Positions 1 through 7,480 of a DNA stretch of 64,000 bases are shown one piece after another; position 1 is the first letter of the stretch; the number at the start of each line of letters is the position of its first letter. The translations under genes and the position numbers were made by a program. The notes beneath the pieces were generated by a model, which ran no database searches, was not told the DNA's origin, and saw only the letters and a list, made by a program, of their open reading frames with translations. The stretch is from Streptomyces sp. LBL (GTDB taxonomy: Bacteria > Actinomycetota > Actinomycetes > Streptomycetales > Streptomycetaceae): contig NZ_JARXYX010000004.1 in assembly GCF_029893585.1 (NCBI RefSeq), positions 288,351-352,350 on the forward strand, written 5' to 3'.

Positions 1-3000
1 GAACCGCCAGCCGACGTGCCGTGCCCGTACCCCGGGATGGAGCCCTTCGGCACCACTCAGGCACGCCACTTCTTCGGCCGCGAGGACCTCACCCGGCGGC
101 TGCTGGACGCCGTGTGCGACGACCCGCGGGAACCGCGGCGGGGCGACACCGCACCCGTCGTACTCGTCGGCCAATCCGGTGTGGGCAAGTCGTCGCTGCT
201 GACCGCCGGGCTGTTGGCCGGTCTGGAGCGGCGCCGCGCCGAACCGTCCGCTCACGGCGGCCTGCCGTGGCCGCCCGTGCTGCTGCCCGCGCCCGGCCCG
301 CGTCCTTTGCGCGCGCTGGCCGAGGTGTGGGCCAGGGCCACCGGCCGGCCGCCGAACGAGGTGCACCGGGCTCTGACCGAAGGACGGCTGACGGAGCCGT
401 TACCCGGCCGGGAACCTCACCGCCTCCTCGTCGTCGACCAGTTCGAGGAGGTCTTCACCCGCTGCACGGACGCGAAAGAGCGTGCCCGTTTCATCGACGT
501 CCTGACCCGCCCCCAGGGCACCGCCGAACCGCCGCGGGTGGTGCTGGGCCTGCGGGCCGACCACTACGGCGACTGCCTCACGCACCCCGGTCTCGCCCGC
601 GCGCTCGACCACGGCCAGTTCACCGTGCGACCGATGAACGACGACGCCCTGCGCGCCGCCGTGGAGCGCCCCTCCCGGGCCGCCGGTCTGACCCTCGAAC
701 CCGGCCTGACCGACCGTCTGCTGCGCGACCTCCGGCACGGCGAGACCGGCCACGATCGCGACGCCGCGCTCCCCTTCCTGGCCCATGCCCTGCGCGAGAC
801 CTGGCTGCGGCGCAGCGGCGCCACACTGACCCTGGCCGGGTACGAGGCGACCGGAGGGATCTGGCGTGCGGTCACGACGACCACCGACCACCTGTACGAC
901 GGTCTCGCCCCGGCCGAACGCGGAGCGCTACGCGAACTCCTCTTCCGCCTGGTCCACTTGACCGACGACGGGGTGGTGGTACGGCGCCGGGTGCCCGTGG
1001 CCGACCTGCTCGACGGCCTGTCCGCCCCGCAGCAGGTCGCTACCCGCTCCGTGCGCGAACGGCTCGCCACCGCCCGTCTGATCACTGTGGACCAGGAGTA
1101 CGCACAGATCGCCCACGAGGCACTGCTTCATGCCTGGCCGCGGCTGCGGACGTGGATCGAGGAGGACAGGGACCTGCTCGTCCAGCGGCAGAGGCTGGCG
1201 GACAGTGCCCGGGAGTGGGAGGCGGGCGGGCGGCACGGGGACCTGCTGCTACAGGGCATCCGGCTGGATGCCGCCGTGGACCTGCTCCGGGCGGAACGGC
1301 TGCGCCATCGCCGACTGCCGCGTGCGGAGGAGGCCCTCGTCCATGCAAGCCTGGCGGCGGACCGGAAGCGGCGGGAAGGCCTCAGAAGGCGGCTGCGGGT
1401 CCTCGTGTCCCTGCTGTGCGCGTTGGCGGTCGTCGCGGTGCTCGCCGTGTGGCAGACCGTCGAGGCGAACCGGCAACGCGGCGAAGCCCAGGACCAACGG
1501 CGGTTGACCACGCTGCGCGCCCTCATCGCCGAGTCGCAGAACCTGCGCGACGAGAACCCGCGGCTGTCCCTGAGACTCGCCCTGGCCGCCCACCGGATCG
1601 AGCCCACCGCGGAGTCGCGGGCCGCCGTGTTCGGCACCCTGGCGGAGAGCCGGTACGCCGGAAGTACCTCCGATGAGCGTGCGGTCACGGCCGGCCCCGG
1701 TGTCCTCAGCCGCGACGGCCGGCTACAGGCCGCCGCGCAACGGGACAGCATCGGTCTGTGGGACGTCTCGGACGCCACCCGGCGCAGACAGCTCGCGACG
1801 CTCAAGGGCTGCGGCGAGTACCCCAACGGTCTCGTGTTCAGTGCCAACGGCCGCATGCTGGCCGGTGCCTGCGACAACGGCACCGTCGTCGTGTGGTCGC
1901 TGGCGGACCTGAAACATCCGCGGCGCGCGGCCGTCCTGAGGGTCGACGGCCTGACGGGCAATCCCTCAGGAGTCGCCTTCAGCACGGACGGAGAGCTGCT
2001 GGCCGCCGCCGGATGGGGTGACGGCGAGAGGGCCTCCGCGCCGGACCGATCCGTTGTCCTGTGGAGCCTCTCCGGGAACAAGCCACGGCGAGTGGCCGTG
2101 GAGCGTGGCGTCTACGACAACAGCGTCGTGCTCTTCAGCCCGGACGGGCGGACCCTGGTGAGTTCGACGGGGCGGGTCGAGGCCAAGGAGGAACCCACCG
2201 ACCGCAACTCCATCACCCACACCTCGGGCGCCACCGTGTGGGACGTCTCCACGCCGGCGCGACCACGACGGCTGACCCGCTTGGACCGGGTTGACGAAAA
2301 GATGGCCTTCAGCCCCGACGGCCGGCTACTCGCCACGGACCATGACAACGACGTCGTGCTGTGGGACATCACCAGCCCCGCGCAGCCCAAGGCGCGAGCG
2401 GCCTGGCGCGCTCACAAAGAATCCGTCACCGCTCTCACATTCGACCGATCGGGAAAACGGCTGGCCACGGGCTCGTCCGACGACTTGGTGACGGTGTGGG
2501 ACGTCGAGAACAGCGCAAAGCCCCAGCAGGAAGTGACACTGAGAGGCCACGAGAGAGCGCCGCTGGACATGGTCTTCGGCGAGGACACCCTGACGGCCGT
2601 CAGCCCGGAGGAGGTCATCCGCTGGAGTCTCGACGTCCCCGGACGGCCCGAGGTCCTGGCGACCATAGGCGACCTGGACGGTCACACCGCGGCGGCCGCC
2701 ATCACGCCGGACGGGAAGACCATGGCCCTCGCCGGTTACGGACAGACGATCACCCTGTGGAACATGACCGACCCGAGCCGCCCGAAACGCGTCGGGTCCG
2801 TGGATGTGAAGGCGTTCGTCCAGGATCTCGCCGTCAGCGCCGACGGAAACATCCTCGCGGGGGCCGATCGCAAGGACAGGATCACCCTCTGGGACATCAC
2901 CGAGTCCACCCGGCCTCGTCAGCTGTCGGTCATCAACCCCGTCAGGAAGCGCGGCGACGCCAACTGGATGCATCTCAACTTCTCGCCGCGCGGCGCGACC

Positions 3001-3741
3001 CTGGTCGCCAACGGCGCGGCGACGCTGGTCTCCGACGGATGGGCCGCGCTGTGGGACGTGAAGGACCCCGAGCACCCCGAGGAACTGGGCGCGTTCAAGA
3101 AGGGGGTGACTCCCCTGACGTCGGCCGAGTTCAGCCCCGACGGCGAGCTGTTGTCGGTGCCCTCCGGCACCGACACGTACCTGGTCCGCTACCGCTCGCC
3201 CTCCGCCGAACCGATCCATCTCCGTGACGCGTTCGCCGATTCCGCCTTCTCCCCAGACGGCAAACTGCTCGCCACCGCGCTGAGCAAGGAACTGCTCTTC
3301 CTGGACATCAGCTCCCCGGAGAAGCCCCGCAAGGTCGCCGAGACACCGAAGGGGGACGAGGACTCCAAAAATCCCGTCTTCCACCCCGACGGGAACCTCC
3401 TCGCCACCACCACCGAGTCCGGAGACATCCGTCTGACCGATGTCGGAGACCTGTCCCGCCTGCATACGGCCGCGACCCTGTCCGCCTCCGAGCAGCTGAC
3501 CCTGCTCGCCTTCAGCCCCGACGGCCGCCTCGCCGTGACCTCCCTGTACGGCGGCCCGGTCCAGATCTGGGACCTGCACGCCCTCCCCGCCATCAGCGCC
3601 GATCCCATCGGCAGGGCTTGCAAGCTGGCGGGTGGAGGGCTCCCCGAGGACAACCCTCTGAAGCCCCTCGAGGACAAGTGGTCGACGTATGTGTCAGGAC
3701 TCCCGTACCAGGACAGCTGTCCAGAGCACGGGGAGTCCTGA
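1..3741 (+). CDS. STAND-type NTPase with WD40 propellers, 5'-partial
   Basis: The reading frame is open to the left edge, so the true N-terminus is probably outside the window; the first visible in-frame start is GTG at 16 (1241 residues from there). Numbering from that start, residues about 5-30 carry the CPYPGMEPF...FFGRE signature typical of nSTAND1 proteins, a Walker A (GQSGVGKSS) lies near 52-60 and a Walker B (LLVVDQFEE) near 137-145. A single hydrophobic segment follows at about 460-480, then roughly a dozen WD40-like units (FSPDGRLLAT ... LWDV) to about residue 1210. STAND proteins are signal-sensing NTPase switches in which the propeller usually holds the ligand or partner. Here the membrane segment would tether the NTPase at the membrane with the propeller outside or beside it, which is inference. 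The missing N-terminal part is often an effector such as HTH or protease in this family. It converges on the reductase gene at 3771. Confidence 0.85.
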   Translation, partial: EPPADVPCPYPGMEPFGTTQARHFFGREDLTRRLLDAVCDDPREPRRGDTAPVVLVGQSGVGKSSLLTAGLLAGLERRRAEPSAHGGLPWPPVLLPAPGPRPLRALAEVWARATGRPPNEVHRALTEGRLTEPLPGREPHRLLVVDQFEEVFTRCTDAKERARFIDVLTRPQGTAEPPRVVLGLRADHYGDCLTHPGLARALDHGQFTVRPMNDDALRAAVERPSRAAGLTLEPGLTDRLLRDLRHGETGHDRDAALPFLAHALRETWLRRSGATLTLAGYEATGGIWRAVTTTTDHLYDGLAPAERGALRELLFRLVHLTDDGVVVRRRVPVADLLDGLSAPQQVATRSVRERLATARLITVDQEYAQIAHEALLHAWPRLRTWIEEDRDLLVQRQRLADSAREWEAGGRHGDLLLQGIRLDAAVDLLRAERLRHRRLPRAEEALVHASLAADRKRREGLRRRLRVLVSLLCALAVVAVLAVWQTVEANRQRGEAQDQRRLTTLRALIAESQNLRDENPRLSLRLALAAHRIEPTAESRAAVFGTLAESRYAGSTSDERAVTAGPGVLSRDGRLQAAAQRDSIGLWDVSDATRRRQLATLKGCGEYPNGLVFSANGRMLAGACDNGTVVVWSLADLKHPRRAAVLRVDGLTGNPSGVAFSTDGELLAAAGWGDGERASAPDRSVVLWSLSGNKPRRVAVERGVYDNSVVLFSPDGRTLVSSTGRVEAKEEPTDRNSITHTSGATVWDVSTPARPRRLTRLDRVDEKMAFSPDGRLLATDHDNDVVLWDITSPAQPKARAAWRAHKESVTALTFDRSGKRLATGSSDDLVTVWDVENSAKPQQEVTLRGHERAPLDMVFGEDTLTAVSPEEVIRWSLDVPGRPEVLATIGDLDGHTAAAAITPDGKTMALAGYGQTITLWNMTDPSRPKRVGSVDVKAFVQDLAVSADGNILAGADRKDRITLWDITESTRPRQLSVINPVRKRGDANWMHLNFSPRGATLVANGAATLVSDGWAALWDVKDPEHPEELGAFKKGVTPLTSAEFSPDGELLSVPSGTDTYLVRYRSPSAEPIHLRDAFADSAFSPDGKLLATALSKELLFLDISSPEKPRKVAETPKGDEDSKNPVFHPDGNLLATTTESGDIRLTDVGDLSRLHTAATLSASEQLTLLAFSPDGRLAVTSLYGGPVQIWDLHALPAISADPIGRACKLAGGGLPEDNPLKPLEDKWSTYVSGLPYQDSCPEHGES

Positions 3742-3770
3742 CCGCCCTGACCGCTGAGGGTGCCCTCGCG

Positions 3771-4418
3771 TCACCTTCGCCAGAACAGGTGGTGCGTCAC
3801 GCCGCTCGGGCTGGGCACGACCTCCAGGTGGAACCGGTCGAGCAGCTCATCGGGGGACTCCCACAGTCGCAGTCCGGACCCGAGCTTTACCGGCGAGACC
3901 ACCACATGCATGGCGTCGACGAGGTCAGCGTCAAGGAACTGCCGAATGGTGGTGACCCCGCCGCCGAGTCGGACGTCCTTGCCCTTCGCCGCTTCCCGCG
4001 CCCGTTCGAGGACCGTGGCCGGGTCGCTGTCGACGAAGTGGAACGTGGTGTCGGAGAGCGTGAACGAAGGGCGCGGGTGATGGGTCATGACGAACACCGG
4101 TGTGTGGAACGGGGGCTCCTCCCCCCACCAGCCGCGCCACTCGTGGTCCGGCCAGGGCCCGCGTTGGGGCCCGAACTTGTTGCGGCCCATGATCTCGGCC
4201 CCGATGTTGCGTGCGAAGTCTCGCGTGAAGTAGTCGTCGAGGCCCCGGCTCCCTCCGGGATCGGTGCGCATGGGCCAGCTCGCCGTGGCTCCGGCCCAGG
4301 TGAACAGCCTCGCCGGGTCGACGGCGTGGCCGAACGGACTCTCAAGGCTCTGATCCTCACCGGCACCGATTCCGTCACTCGAGACGGTGAAGTTCATGAC
4401 TCTCAGCAGTTGATTCAC
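3771..4418 (-). CDS. Dihydrofolate reductase-like (RibD C-terminal type) protein
   Basis: A 215-residue protein of the bacterial RibD-C/DHFR-like family, probably an NADPH-dependent reductase of unknown substrate. The first strand VNQLLRVMNFTVSSDG, the block GAEIMGRNKFG, the strand VFVMTHHPRPS and the loop GKDVRLGGGVTTIRQFL match the fold's usual order, and the LGGG turn fits the nucleotide-binding loop. I chose GTG at 4418 because a GAGG ribosome site lies seven bases upstream; an in-frame ATG at 4448 and an internal ATG at 4397 are alternatives, but the latter would remove the first strand. It stands alone, facing the STAND gene end to end. True folate reduction is unlikely, since these orphans are usually not folA. 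Confidence 0.8.
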   Translation of the reverse strand: MNQLLRVMNFTVSSDGIGAGEDQSLESPFGHAVDPARLFTWAGATASWPMRTDPGGSRGLDDYFTRDFARNIGAEIMGRNKFGPQRGPWPDHEWRGWWGEEPPFHTPVFVMTHHPRPSFTLSDTTFHFVDSDPATVLERAREAAKGKDVRLGGGVTTIRQFLDADLVDAMHVVVSPVKLGSGLRLWESPDELLDRFHLEVVPSPSGVTHHLFWRR

Positions 4419-4588
4419 GTGTTTCCTCGTCAGGTCCTGGCGCGTCATCGTGGGGCGAGGCGCCTCACATCATGACGTCGAACGGCAGGTGGCCGGATCG
4501 ACAGCGGCCCGCAACTTTTTTCCAAAGCGAAGACTGTGCCTGGTACCGATCGCCGGATCCTTCGGGTTCGTCACCATGCTCACGTACC
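4419..4588. other. 170-base gap without a gene
   Basis: The stretch between the reductase and the toxin gene contains no convincing reading frame. It must hold the promoter for the leftward reductase. I see no clear hairpin. Confidence 0.4.
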
Positions 4589-4981
4589 TCAACGGTTCAG
4601 GTCCATGATCCCGACCCCGAGTCCTTGGTACGGCTCCGGTGCCACGGTGGCGATCAGACCGCCCGTGGGGAGCGTCTGGTTCGGGCGGGCGGTGTGGACG
4701 GCGGCGGATATGCCGAAGTCGACGCCTGCGCGACCCAGTTCGGCGATGGTCACCACCATGGCGTAGTCGTCGTCGATGAGATGGAGAACGTCCACCAGCA
4801 CACCCACGTGGCCGACGATCCCGGCGCGTCGGCGCTCGGCCTCCAGGAGACACAGGACAGGGACCCACAGACGCACGTCGTCACTGGAGGCAGCGGCATG
4901 GATGAGGCCGGAAACCTGCTTGTCCCCTCCCAACGCCAGGAGGGTGGGGGTGTCGAGGACGTAGTGTTCGGGCCAGCTCAA
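4589..4981 (-). CDS. PIN-domain-like toxin (VapC type)
   Basis: A 130-residue protein whose start overlaps the stop of the upstream antitoxin by four bases (ATGA). The N-terminal strand YVLDTPTLLALGG gives the first conserved acidic residue, LLEAERR supplies the central Glu and IDDDYAMVV/ELGRAGVDFG the later acidic region, which is the usual PIN order. PIN toxins are Mg-dependent RNases that cut tRNA or mRNA. The match is recognisable but divergent: the LDT is followed by P and the last Asp of the active site is hard to place, so a degenerate or altered-specificity nuclease is possible. The coupling to a ribbon-helix-helix protein behind a perfect palindrome is the strongest argument for a toxin-antitoxin role. 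Confidence 0.65.
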   Translation of the reverse strand: MSWPEHYVLDTPTLLALGGDKQVSGLIHAAASSDDVRLWVPVLCLLEAERRRAGIVGHVGVLVDVLHLIDDDYAMVVTIAELGRAGVDFGISAAVHTARPNQTLPTGGLIATVAPEPYQGLGVGIMDLNR

Positions 4982-5259
4982 GGGGACGACTCCGTCTCGG
5001 CCGGGGCGGCGCGGTGAGCGGCGGCGGCCTCCCGCATCTTGCGCCGCATCTCGGCGGACTCCTCGTCCGAAACGTAGTGCCCGAAGCGCTCGGCGAGCAC
5101 CGCACGCGTGCGGTCGGCCCGTTCCCCGATCTGCTCGGGAGTCAGCGTCTGAGCGGCTATGTCCTGCATGAGGGCACGGAGACTGGTGCCTCGCGCCTCG
5201 GCCACGGCGGCCAGTTGATCACGGACTTCGGCGGGCACGCGGATCATGACGTCGGACAT
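4978..5259 (-). CDS. Ribbon-helix-helix antitoxin
   Basis: A 93-residue protein starting at ATG 5259. MSDVMIRVPAEVRDQLAAV followed by a helix with RGTSLRALM is the Arc/CopG type ribbon-helix-helix DNA-binding fold. The C-terminal half (AERFGHYVSDEESAEMRRK) is charged and probably wraps the toxin. The gene overlaps the PIN gene by four bases, the classic antitoxin-first arrangement. A perfect dyad starts eight bases upstream of the start codon, so the protein, alone or with the toxin, probably represses its own promoter. The in-frame extension upstream to 5475 has no coding character and crosses the dyad. Confidence 0.8.
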   Translation of the reverse strand: MSDVMIRVPAEVRDQLAAVAEARGTSLRALMQDIAAQTLTPEQIGERADRTRAVLAERFGHYVSDEESAEMRRKMREAAAAHRAAPAETESSP

Positions 5260-5261
5260 GC

Positions 5262-5289
5262 GTCGAGTATACGTCACGTATACGTCGAC
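5262..5289. promoter_or_regulatory. Palindromic operator of the toxin-antitoxin pair
   Basis: The core GTATACG-TCA-CGTATAC at 5267-5283 is a perfect dyad, and it is extended by GTCGA on the left and TCGAC on the right (one base offset). It lies immediately upstream of the antitoxin start. Dyads of this kind are the usual binding sites of RHH antitoxins; binding here would be autoregulation (inference). Confidence 0.75.
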
Positions 5290-5302
5290 GGGCGGAGAGT
5301 AG

Positions 5303-5380
5303 GGTCGCCCCGTCCCACCAGATGCGGTATGTGTCCCCCGTGACGCCCACCTGGCGTGCGGGGAAGCGTTCCGCGACGCA
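5303..5380 (-). pseudogene. Fragment of a sugar phosphate isomerase/epimerase gene
   Basis: Read leftward, this short stretch encodes AERFPARQVGVTGDTYRIWW, which is nearly the same as AERFPAQQVGVTVDTYHIWW inside the intact isomerase at 14009-14842. At DNA level 5311-5377 and 14290-14356 are co-linear over 67 bases with about eleven differences. Nothing of the rest of the gene is present, so this is a scar of a second isomerase copy that was deleted or replaced. Confidence 0.7.
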
Positions 5381-5600
5381 GCGGGCGGAGCTGCCGCGCT
5401 GGGCGGGCGGGGCGGTGCGTCCCCGTCTTGTTGAACGTGCGCGAGTCGTTCTTGTCTGTGCGGACGGGGCGTCAAATGCCGCGGTGGCGGCGGATCTCGG
5501 CGTTACTTCATCGACGGTGGGCAAGTGGCGTTCCCGGTTTGCCGCCCACCGGCTGGCGGGCCCGGCATCCCCGCTTCTCTCACCGAGACACGTCGGACGG
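5381..5600 (+). pseudogene. N-terminal remnant of an IS630-type transposase
   Basis: The frame reads RAELPRWAGGAVRPRLVER then ARVVLVCADGASNAAVAADL and VTSSTVGKWRSRF, the paired helix-turn-helix start of IS630-family transposases. The match stops near LAGPASPLL; the DDE catalytic region is absent. The remnant sits directly between the isomerase fragment and a truncated flavoprotein, so it probably marks the rearrangement that destroyed both. Confidence 0.7.
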
Positions 5601-5692
5601 CGCGTGTCTGCGCAGCGACGGCGAGGGGCGCGAGGAGAAGACAGAGCTGCGCTCGGTGGCCGACACCACGTATCCGATCTACCGGCGTCGGT

Positions 5693-6436
5693 TCACCCCA
5701 CTGCGTCACCGAGCACGAGGAGCCGCTCGGGAAGCCGCGGCAGTCGTTCGTAGCGGCGCCGCAGACTCGCGGGGAAGCGGAAGGAGACCGGATCGGTGAT
5801 CGGTTCGGCCTCCCGGATGTGCTGGTGGATGTCCTCGACGGGAAGCGACCGGGCGAAGCGGTGGAACCCGTCGGGATCGGTGGGTGGGTGGTCGCCGTGG
5901 AGTCCGGTCAGCGACAGCAGGGTGGTGCGCGGATCGACCTGCCCGAAGAACGCGCCCCTGGGGAATTCGGGTGAGGCGATGCAGTTGATGAACCGCGCTC
6001 CGTCGGGCACGTTCGGACGGGTTCGGTACAGGCGGGTGGTGTAGGCCAGGACGATCGGCATGCGCGTTTCGGCGGGTCGCTCGTAGCCCATCTCTTGCAG
6101 CCACACGGGAGTGCGTGATCCGCGGCCGGTGGCGTCGACGAACAGGTCGGCCTGGAGAGTCGATTCGTCCGCGGTCTCCGGTGCTGTCGGACGCAGCCGG
6201 GCTCCGGTCACCCGTGTCCCGTCCGGTGTCGACAGGAGGCCGAGCAGCTCGGTGCGTTCGAGGAAGGTGACGTTGGTCAGCGCCGCCACTTTGCTGCGCA
6301 AGTACTCTTCGAGGACGGCGCGTTGGGCAGTCACTGATGACAGGCCGGTTCGCCGGGGCTGGAACTGCCGCGCGTTGTAGTACCAGCGTTGCTCGCCCAA
6401 GTCTCCTACCCGGCCGCTCTTTGACGGAGTCGGCAA
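5693..6436 (-). pseudogene. FAD-dependent oxidoreductase, truncated at both ends
   Basis: The middle part of a NAD(P)/FAD-dependent oxidoreductase of the geranylgeranyl-reductase/halogenase-like group is recognisable: RWYYNARQFQPRRTGLSSVT, LFVDATGRGSRTPVWLQ and the C-terminal LPERLLVLGDAVG. The N-terminal dinucleotide fold (GxGxxG) is missing, and the frame stops just after the LGDA motif, where a full protein would continue for over 100 residues. The right-hand break abuts the methyltransferase and the left-hand one the IS630 remnant. It is not expected to be functional. Confidence 0.75.
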
Positions 6437-6454
6437 GCACCGACTGCACGGCGG

Positions 6455-7204
6455 TCACACGGTGCGCCGGTCGTGCATGCCGGTGATCTCCAGCAGGCGG
6501 AACGTCACCGCAACGTCACCGGCCCTGCGTGCCTCGCACCGCCGCTCGATGACCCGTACACCGGCCTGAGACGCCAGCGAGTCCAGCCGGCCCGCGTCAC
6601 CGAGGCTGTTGAACCCCAGGAACAGGCGCCCCACCCCGGTCAGCCGCGCCAGGCCCTGACACAGGTAACGCTGGTGCGCCGCGTAGTCCCGATCGAAGAT
6701 CGCGTACTGCACTTGCCGGCTATAGACGAAATCCTCCGGTGCCCACACGACGTTGGAGTTCCAGAACACCAGGTCGAACCGCTCACCCGGTTCCAAGGCG
6801 TCGAACAGATCGCTCCGCTGCACCCGCACCCGGTCCGCCACACCGTGACGCGCCGCGTTGAGCCCGGCGTTGACCACGGCATCGGAGCTGATGTCCGAGG
6901 CGGTGACCCGCTCACAGCCCGCCATCGCCGCCGTCACCGCCGTCACGCCCGCGCCGCAGCCCACCTCCAGAAAGCTGCCCCCCACAGGAAAGGGAAGCCA
7001 CTGGGTGAACAATTCGGTGGAATCGGTATGGACCGGAGCGAACACCCGGGGAAGCAGATCCCACCGCGACCCCAGCATCTCGAACTCTCCCGGCTCCCTC
7101 TCTCCGCCGTGCCGTTCCACCAGGCGCCGACCGACATCGAGGAGAGCAGCAGCGGCTGGCGGGGAGGCAGGAACGGCAGGTGCGGGAGCGGACCGGACAG
7201 ACAT
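6455..7204 (-). CDS. Class I SAM-dependent methyltransferase
   Basis: A 249-residue methyltransferase starting at ATG 7204 with AAGGAA upstream. Motif I (FLEVGCGAGVTAV) is at about residues 78-90, the acidic motif II region (VTASDIS) at about 100-106, and FDLVFWNSNV occupies the motif IV position at about 143-151. FWNSNV resembles the (N/D)PP(Y/F) loop of N-methyltransferases with altered residues, so a small-molecule or protein N-methyltransferase is possible but unproven. The substrate cannot be told. It may once have been coupled to the truncated flavoprotein 18 bases downstream, which suggests a lost secondary-metabolism cassette. Confidence 0.75.
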   Translation of the reverse strand: MSVRSAPAPAVPASPPAAAALLDVGRRLVERHGGEREPGEFEMLGSRWDLLPRVFAPVHTDSTELFTQWLPFPVGGSFLEVGCGAGVTAVTAAMAGCERVTASDISSDAVVNAGLNAARHGVADRVRVQRSDLFDALEPGERFDLVFWNSNVVWAPEDFVYSRQVQYAIFDRDYAAHQRYLCQGLARLTGVGRLFLGFNSLGDAGRLDSLASQAGVRVIERRCEARRAGDVAVTFRLLEITGMHDRRTV

Positions 7205-7480
7205 GAGGATTCCTTGTCAGGAGGTGTGGTTCTTCAGAGCCGGACGCAGGGGCGGCCACTCGTCAGGGACTCGGCGGCCTGCCGACCCCGGTGCGCACGC
7301 CGGGGCACAGCTTCACCGGTCTGGCGGGTAGTGCTTCCGGATCACTTGATGGATGGGTTTGCCCGCCGCAGACCCGGGCGGAGGAGCGCTGGCCTCCAGC
7401 ATGGAAGCAGCGCGCCTCCGGTGGCACGGTTGCTTCGTAGGTGAGCGCGCCGACGGTCGGTGAACGGTGAAGGGATGACG
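7205..7480. other. Divergent intergenic region
   Basis: 276 bases separate the leftward methyltransferase from the rightward NHL gene. It should hold both promoters. I see no convincing reading frame and no clear dyad. Confidence 0.4.

Noticed and set aside
2326..3579. A 417-codon minus-strand frame inside the STAND gene
   Set aside because: It is the antisense of WD40 repeats, with no domain or ribosome site.
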